From: CAYOZN01 sp964408455
Lineage (GTDB): Bacteria > Planctomycetota > Phycisphaerae > UBA1845 > UTPLA1
Assembly: GCA_964408455.1 (NCBI GenBank)
Contig: CAYOZN010000002.1
Coordinates: 1 to 64,000 of the forward strand
Direction of reading: 5' to 3'
Length of the DNA: 64,000 nucleotides
The notes under the pieces were generated by a model, which was not told the origin of the DNA, made no database searches, and worked only from the letters and a program-made list of their open reading frames with translations. How positions within the stretch are numbered: position 1 is the first letter of the stretch; each line of letters begins with the position of its first letter. Made by a program: the position numbers and the translations under genes. This document shows positions 59,221-64,000 of the stretch, piece by piece.

Positions 59221-59660
59221 AGGTCCTGGTGGATACAAACGTACTACTGAGATTGGCACATGCGGCGCATCCGCAACACGCGCTCGCCGCTGCTTCGCTG
59301 AAGGTGCTGCAGCGCAATGGTGGTCAGCTGTGTATCGTGCCACAGGTAGTTTACGAGTACTGGGTTGTTTGCACACGGCCGACGGAAAACAACGGCCTCG
59401 GAATGTCTGCGGAAGAGGCGCGTAAGACGCTCTCTGGAGTAAGGCGATTGTTTGCTCTTTTTCGCGATGAGCGCGCGATTTTCCAGGAGTGGGAGCGCCT
59501 CGTTCACGAATACGAAATACGGGGTAAGGCAGCGCATGACGCGAGAATCGTTGCAGCCATGAAGCGCCACGCGATCAACCAGCTGCTTACGTTTAATGTT
59601 GCTGATTTTGCTCGGTACAGCGACATTACCATCCATGCAGCAGACAAATTCATGGTTTGA
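59217..59660 (+). CDS. vapC: PIN-domain toxin, VapC type
   Basis: 147 residues; ATGA overlap with the antitoxin. PIN-domain acidic residues are seen in MKVLVDTNVLLRLAH (Asp 6), a Glu in VPQVVYEYWVVCTRP and, near the end, KAAHDARIVAAMKRHAINQL (Asp) with LLTFNVADFARYSDITI (Asp). This is the PIN nuclease set that cuts tRNA or rRNA in VapC toxins. Full length. Its last 11 bases overlap the 3' end of the convergent glycosyltransferase gene. Confidence 0.88.
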   Translation: MKVLVDTNVLLRLAHAAHPQHALAAASLKVLQRNGGQLCIVPQVVYEYWVVCTRPTENNGLGMSAEEARKTLSGVRRLFALFRDERAIFQEWERLVHEYEIRGKAAHDARIVAAMKRHAINQLLTFNVADFARYSDITIHAADKFMV

Positions 59661-61074
59661 CTATCAGCTTGGAATGCGCAAGGCTCTCGAATAGGTTTTG
59701 AGTAATGGCCGAGCGGCTGTAATCGCGAAACTCGACATCCAGCTCGAGTGCCGGAGAAGCCCGTGACACTAGATATTTCTGCAATTTGTTGAGTGTTTCT
59801 CGCAGCTTCGCTCCGTTCCCCAATTCTGCGTCGAACGTACGATCTGCAATAAATCGCTCCAGCAGCTTTCGATCATTACTCCCCTCCGCCTCCTCCACGC
59901 ACAGAATCGGCCGCCCGGTCTGCACATACTCAAACAGCTTCGCATTGTGCCCCCAGCGGCCAACGTATTCGCCCACCAGTAGCAGCAGCGCGTCGGCCTG
60001 CTCCATCTCCCGCCGGGCCGTCGCCCGGTCGACCAGTCCCGTCGTCTCCACCGCCTCGCCGAGCTTCAGCGACGCCAGATAATCTCGCGACAAATTGCCG
60101 ACGAAGCGAAATCGCACGCCCTTCAATTCGCCCGCATCGGCAAGCTCCTTCACGGTCCGCAGGAAAACGTCCGGGCGGTTGCGCGCGATGACCGTCCCCA
60201 CGTGGGCAATCGTTATCGTGCGATCATCGTGGGCCGCATGCCCGGAAGCGTTTCGTCCGGGCGAGTTATCATCTACCAGCCCGCTTGCGACATCGTCAGG
60301 CGACGCACGCGTTATCGAAACGCCGGACGTGGCCGTTACTTCATCTCGGCTGCGCGTGAGTGCTTCCGCCGGCTCGTATCCATTCGGAATCGTGAACACG
60401 CGCGAACGGTCCAAACCGTGTTCTTGCGACAGTGCATCCGCCATGGCATCCGACACCGCCAGCAGCGCCTTGGATGATCGCACGCATTCGCGATACAGCC
60501 CCTCGAGCCGCATTCGTGCCAGCGGCGTCTTCGGCTCGTATCCGCCCGGCCCAAACCACAGATCGCGAAAGTCGAGCACCAGCGGCACGCCACTCGCCTG
60601 GCTCAGCCGCATGCCCAGCCGCGCCGCGCTCGCCGGCGGAAACGACGCGAGGATGACGGCAAACCGCCGGTCGCGCAACAACGCCGTCCCGGCCGCCTCC
60701 GCCGCCTTCGCCCAGCGAGCGAATCGATCGGGAAAGACCACTTCGCGCGCCAGCCGCTTCCAAAGCGGCGTCGTCTGACGGGGGTCATAGTCGGCAAACG
60801 CCGGCCCGGTCGCCATGGGGTCTTCGACGCGATGGACGATGGCGCTGCCGCCATTCGCCCCGGCGCCGTCCTGCGTTGCCTCGGCCGAATTCAGGGCGAA
60901 TGCACCGCCCGCAACTGCCCCATGCGCAGCGGTCAGCACGTGCACCTCCAGCCCATGCTGCGGCAGGTAGCGCGCGAAGCCGGCGATGCGTTCCGCGGCC
61001 GCCCCGACCGCCGGCGGGTACCAGTAGCTCACCAGCAGAATGCGTTGTGTCGTCCCGTCAGCCACGCGGCCCAT
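59650..61074 (-). CDS. family 4-like glycosyltransferase
   Basis: 474 residues from the ATG at 61074; the open frame continues upstream only through palindromic repeats, so the later start is preferred. GT-B fold: an N-terminal domain opening RILLVSYWYPPAVGAAAERI (donor or acceptor loop), with LAREVVFPDRFARWAKAAEA and PLVLDFRDLWFGPGGYEPKT; then the C-terminal domain with ITIAHVGTVIARNRPDVFLR, VRFRFVGNLSRDYLASLKLG and the motif YVGRWGHNAKLFEYVQTGRP that precedes CVEEAEGSNDRKL. It resembles WcaI-like glycosyltransferases. It is divergent from the next glycosyltransferase, with the repeat array between them, and likely acts in surface polysaccharide synthesis. Confidence 0.82.
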   Translation of the reverse strand: MGRVADGTTQRILLVSYWYPPAVGAAAERIAGFARYLPQHGLEVHVLTAAHGAVAGGAFALNSAEATQDGAGANGGSAIVHRVEDPMATGPAFADYDPRQTTPLWKRLAREVVFPDRFARWAKAAEAAGTALLRDRRFAVILASFPPASAARLGMRLSQASGVPLVLDFRDLWFGPGGYEPKTPLARMRLEGLYRECVRSSKALLAVSDAMADALSQEHGLDRSRVFTIPNGYEPAEALTRSRDEVTATSGVSITRASPDDVASGLVDDNSPGRNASGHAAHDDRTITIAHVGTVIARNRPDVFLRTVKELADAGELKGVRFRFVGNLSRDYLASLKLGEAVETTGLVDRATARREMEQADALLLLVGEYVGRWGHNAKLFEYVQTGRPILCVEEAEGSNDRKLLERFIADRTFDAELGNGAKLRETLNKLQKYLVSRASPALELDVEFRDYSRSAITQNLFESLAHSKLIVKP

Positions 61075-61130
61075 TGGAACGACTGTCGTGCAGCACGTCC
61101 ATCGGCGGCGCCCGCTGCCAGCCGGTCTGC

Positions 61131-61245
61131 GGCACCGGTCCCCATCCGGTGAATACTGTGGCACCGGTCCCCATCCGGTGAATACTGTGGCACCGGTTTC
61201 CAACCGGTGATCCGTGCTGCCGGTTTCCAACCGGCAGTTTCGCAC
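61131..61245. repeat. palindromic repeat array, upstream copy
   Basis: Two exact 29-base units (61131-61159 and 61160-61188; core CACCGGTCCCCATCCGGTG) are followed by a variant (CACCGGTTTCCAACCGGTG, from 61191) and another (GCCGGTTTCCAACCGGC, from ~61218). Each core is an inverted repeat of 7-8 bases around TCC or similar. The array fills the divergent gap between two glycosyltransferase genes. The same core reappears after the second one. Confidence 0.85.
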
Positions 61246-61302
61246 GCACAGGCACTTGCCCGTTTTCATTCCCCCGGCCGCGCACTACGCTGCCGCATCA
61301 GA

Positions 61303-62523
61303 ATGGCTGATCCCGCCCGCCCCATGTCCGGTCTGCACGTCGTCATCGTGCCAGCCTGGTGGCCCTCGGCCGCCCGGCCCCACGCGGGCATCTTCTGTCA
61401 GGACTACGCCCGCGCCTTTGCCGATGCCGGCGCCACCGTCGGCGTCATCGTGCCCGATCCGATCGGCTGGAGTCGCTTTCGCCTTGGCGATCGCGCGCCG
61501 TTTTATCCACGCGTCGATGAAGAACGGCTTGGCTCCATTCCCGTGTTGCGGGTTCTGGGCCTGCATACGTCGCTGGGCATGCCAGCCTTTCAGATGCATC
61601 GATTTCGCGCCTGGCTGGGCCGCGGCCTGGAAGTTTATCGCGCCCGCTATGGCGAGCCGGACGTGCTGCATGCCATGTGCGCCATCCCCGCCGGTTGGGC
61701 ATGCACGCACCTGCCCGGCCCGCTCGCCTCGCACACCGTCATTACCGAACACACCGGCCCGTTCTCGCTCGTCATGAATGGCGACAGGCAGGAACCGTTC
61801 GCTCGCGACGCCTTGGCACGCGCGAACGCCGTCGTTGCCGTCAGCCCGTCCCTTCGCGACCAGATGCAGCGCTGCGGCATCGCGCGCGACATCCTCGTCC
61901 GCGGCAATCCCGTTGCGCCCGAGTTCGTGCGAAATGCCGCGCCGGCAGACGGCCGGCAGGTTGCACTCGACACCACATCACCGCGCCGCCTGCTCTTCGC
62001 CGGTCGCCTGACGCCCGAGAAGGGCACCCACGAACTCATGCAGGCCATGCTCGCCCTCCGCGACGACGCCGATGTGCATTGGGTTATCGTCGGAGAAGGC
62101 CCCATGCAGTCGCAGCTCGACGCGATGCTGGCGGATGCCGCGCTGTCCGCGCGCGTCGTGCGCCATGGCTTCGTCGACCGCGACCGCCTGTTGGACCTTA
62201 TGGACGCCGCCGTGGCACTGGTCTGCCCCAGCCACGTCGAGTCCTTCGGCCTCGTCGTCGCCGAGGCCCTCTCGCGCGGGCTGCCGGTCATCGCCACCAG
62301 CGGCGTCGGCTGTGCCATCGACCTGACGCCTGCCGACGGCATCGTCGTCCCATCGCGGGACAGCGCCGCCTTCATCGAGGCCGTGCGCACGATCGTCGAG
62401 CGCGCCGATGCATTCGACCGCCATGCCATCGCGTCCCGCGCCGCCGAGCGTTATTCGCCAGCCTCGCACGCCGAGTGGTACGGCGGCTTGTTCCGATCCG
62501 CCGCACCCGCCGCGAACCAGTAA
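61303..62523 (+). CDS. GT4-family glycosyltransferase
   Basis: 406 residues from the ATG at 61303; ATG at 61324 is a good alternative and neither has a clear Shine-Dalgarno. GT-B fold: VVIVPAWWPSAARPHAGIFC in the first strand/loop, HTVITEHTGPFSLVMNGDRQ and NAVVAVSPSLRDQMQRCG in the N-domain; RRLLFAGRLTPEKGTHELMQ, WVIVGEGPMQSQLDAMLADA, VRHGFVDRDRLLDLMDAAVA and the donor-binding VCPSHVESFGLVVAEALSRG (E-x7-E) in the C-domain. Retaining, nucleotide-sugar dependent. It lies between two palindromic repeat arrays; asnB follows 149 bases downstream on the same strand. Confidence 0.88.
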   Translation: MADPARPMSGLHVVIVPAWWPSAARPHAGIFCQDYARAFADAGATVGVIVPDPIGWSRFRLGDRAPFYPRVDEERLGSIPVLRVLGLHTSLGMPAFQMHRFRAWLGRGLEVYRARYGEPDVLHAMCAIPAGWACTHLPGPLASHTVITEHTGPFSLVMNGDRQEPFARDALARANAVVAVSPSLRDQMQRCGIARDILVRGNPVAPEFVRNAAPADGRQVALDTTSPRRLLFAGRLTPEKGTHELMQAMLALRDDADVHWVIVGEGPMQSQLDAMLADAALSARVVRHGFVDRDRLLDLMDAAVALVCPSHVESFGLVVAEALSRGLPVIATSGVGCAIDLTPADGIVVPSRDSAAFIEAVRTIVERADAFDRHAIASRAAERYSPASHAEWYGGLFRSAAPAANQ

Positions 62524-62532
62524 GGCCCCGCG

Positions 62533-62645
62533 CTGTGGCACCGGTTTCCAACCGGTGAGCGGAATCGCAGGTTTTCAACCGCTGGCTGATATAGCGATTC
62601 CCAGCCGCTGACCCGTGTTGCAGGTTTCCAACCCGCAACCTACCC
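62533..62645. repeat. palindromic repeat array, downstream copy
   Basis: CACCGGTTTCCAACCGGTG at ~62538, then more diverged relatives (GCAGGTTTTCAACCGC, CGATTCCCAGCCG, GCAGGTTTCCAACCCGCAAC). The arms are the same type as in the array at 61131-61245, with substitutions on both sides of each stem. It lies between the second glycosyltransferase and asnB. Confidence 0.75.
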
Positions 62646-62672
62646 TCACCATCCTCGGAGGACCCGCGGCCC

Positions 62673-64000
62673 ATGTGCGGCATTGCCGGCATTCTGCTCG
62701 ACGACATTTCGCCCCGTGCCGGCGACTGGCTGACCGCCATGACCCAGGCCCTCTATCATCGCGGGCCCGACGACGGCGGGGCGGTCGTCTTCGGCATGAA
62801 TGGCTCGCCGGCCGTCACGCGTGCGCTCAGCCGGCCGGGCGAGCCCGTCGACTGGAGCTACATTCCCGCCAAGGCCGGCCTCGGCGCGCGACGGCTGGCT
62901 GTCATCGATCTGTCACCTGCCGGACACCAGCCCATGTCCGACGAGTCCGGCGGCACGTGGCTGGTCTTCAACGGCGAAATATACAACCACGCCGCGCTGC
63001 GCCGCGAGCTCAAGACGCACGGCTGGCGCTTTCGCGGCCATGGCGACACGGAAGTCATTCTCGCCGCCTGGCGCGTCTGGGGCGACGAATGCTTCGCCCG
63101 CTTCGAAGGCATGTGGGCGTTTGCCATCCTCGACTGGACGGCGCGGCGCATGGTGCTCTCCCGCGACCGGCTCGGCATCAAGCCGCTGTACCTGTCGCAT
63201 TTCGACGGCGGTCTCGCATTTGCCTCCGAGATCAAGTCGCTGCTTCGGTTGCCCGGAGCCCATCGCGGCGCCAACGAGGCCCGCCTGCGTGACTTTCTCG
63301 TCGATGGCGCGATCGACCACACCGACGACACGCTGTTCGAGGGCATCTGGGCCATGCCCGCCGGCTGCTGGATGGCGCTGGACCTCCGCGGCAAAGGGGA
63401 AATCCACGCCGGCGGGGCCGTGCGGCGCTACTGGCGCCCGACCTTTGACACCACGCCGTTCGCCGACAGCCCGGCGCTGGTGCGCAATTGCCTGTCGCAG
63501 GCCGTCACGGCTCATGCCGCCGCGGATGTGGCCGTGGGTTCGTGCCTCTCCGGCGGCATCGACAGCTCCGGCATCGTGGCGATGGTTCACCGCCTGCGCG
63601 CCGGGTCCGCTGCCCCCGGCACACTCACGCAGCACACCTTCACGGCCTCCCTGCCCGGCAGCGATCTCGACGAGCGCCGCCACGCCGAGATGCTCATCGC
63701 CGCCTGTCCGGGCCTCGAGCCCCACTTCGTCGAGCCCTCCGCGGCATCGCTGATGACGGCGATGCCATCGCTGATGCACCATCAGGAGCAGCCCGTCGGC
63801 TCCCCGAGCATCTATCTGCAATGGGAAGTGATGAAGGCCGCCCGGGAGGCCGGCATTACCGTCCTGCTGGATGGGCAGGGCGGCGACGAACTCTTCTGCG
63901 GCTACGAGGGCACCATCCCGCCCTTCATCGCCATGCTGCTGCGCCGCCTGCATTGGGCCCGCGCCTGGCGCGAATACGCCGCCGCGCAGCAGTTCTTTCC
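62673..64000 (+). CDS. asnB: asparagine synthetase (glutamine-hydrolysing), 3'-truncated by the window
   Basis: Open from the ATG at 62673 (GGAGGA nine bases upstream) to the window edge, 442 codons. The N-terminal glutaminase domain has the catalytic Cys2 (MCGIAGILLD), ALYHRGPDDGG, GLGARRLAVIDLSPAGHQPM and FNGEIYNHAALRRELKTHGW. The synthetase domain begins near 275 with the ATP-pyrophosphatase loop VGSCLSGGIDSSGIVAMVHR and continues with LLDGQGGDELFCGYEGTIPP. In general the enzyme makes asparagine from aspartate and glutamine. AsnB paralogues next to glycosyltransferases and exosortase-type loci often amidate sugars or amino acids of surface polymers, and its context here suggests that role, but it is not provable from this part. 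Confidence 0.9.
   Translation, partial: MCGIAGILLDDISPRAGDWLTAMTQALYHRGPDDGGAVVFGMNGSPAVTRALSRPGEPVDWSYIPAKAGLGARRLAVIDLSPAGHQPMSDESGGTWLVFNGEIYNHAALRRELKTHGWRFRGHGDTEVILAAWRVWGDECFARFEGMWAFAILDWTARRMVLSRDRLGIKPLYLSHFDGGLAFASEIKSLLRLPGAHRGANEARLRDFLVDGAIDHTDDTLFEGIWAMPAGCWMALDLRGKGEIHAGGAVRRYWRPTFDTTPFADSPALVRNCLSQAVTAHAAADVAVGSCLSGGIDSSGIVAMVHRLRAGSAAPGTLTQHTFTASLPGSDLDERRHAEMLIAACPGLEPHFVEPSAASLMTAMPSLMHHQEQPVGSPSIYLQWEVMKAAREAGITVLLDGQGGDELFCGYEGTIPPFIAMLLRRLHWARAWREYAAAQQFF

Noticed and set aside
61131..61245. CRISPR array
   Set aside because: The units are directly adjacent 29-base tandem copies with palindromic cores; there are no unique spacers of regular length and no cas genes.
61075..61269. 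Upstream extension of the minus-strand glycosyltransferase
   Set aside because: The extra 65 codons translate the palindromic repeats (repeating ETG/GWGPVPQ-type peptides); the normal GT-B first strand begins just after the ATG at 61074.

Overview
The window is 64 kb of GC-rich, densely coding DNA, most likely from a member of the Planctomycetota (Phycisphaerae-like). The evidence is indirect: exported proteins with dockerin-like 'DxNxDGxxNGxDxxxFV' tails, a PEP-CTERM protein, a TIGR03790-family protein, exported parallel beta-helix and DNRLRE proteins, a zf-TFIIB/LemA/M48 gene set, a variant Lgt, long N-terminal signal regions and frequent weak or absent Shine-Dalgarno sites. No rRNA, tRNA, CRISPR array or transposase was recognised. 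One end cuts an unidentified gene (bases 3-110) and the other cuts asparagine synthetase.

1-6.4 kb: an eroded stretch. A beta-carbonic anhydrase has lost its front half, and a HigB toxin is reduced to its last 30 residues beside an intact HigA-type antitoxin. Exported HEAT-repeat, beta-helix and PEP-CTERM proteins follow. 6.4-12 kb: lgt (with a large insertion), panC, an exported DNRLRE protein, and a coupled dapL-like aminotransferase/folK pair. 12-15 kb: a gene-poor island with two inverted hairpin repeats, an AT-rich orphan gene and the 3' tail of an RHS gene, which looks like the remains of a polymorphic toxin/immunity locus. 15-31 kb: an exported choice-of-anchor D protein, recJ, the M48 protease/LemA/zinc-ribbon set, a TetR regulator, murI, a HEAT lipoprotein, dprA, a DUF2203 gene, a zinc-ribbon membrane protein, a TIGR03790 protein and a subtilase.

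32-48.4 kb: an LPP20-like exported protein coupled to a CHASE2 adenylate/guanylate cyclase, then eight consecutive exported amidohydrolase-superfamily genes on the + strand, one of them a double-length fusion. Most are joined by 1-4 base stop/start overlaps. They differ in how much of the metal site survives: only the gene at 44052-45314 keeps the His-x-His pair and the other expected ligands, while the rest have lost one or both histidines. This is the most unusual system in the window: one probable enzyme translated together with a family of probable pseudoenzymes or divergent enzymes.

48.4-64 kb: a THUMP-type rRNA methyltransferase, an FAD-dependent oxidoreductase, a beta-propeller lipoprotein, an Smr-domain protein, a CBS protein, an FHA-GAF histidine kinase, a small unknown gene, an ABC-2 exporter pair, a VapBC-like toxin/antitoxin pair, and the start of a polysaccharide locus (two glycosyltransferases and asnB). 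The second glycosyltransferase gene is flanked on both sides by arrays of short palindromic repeats.
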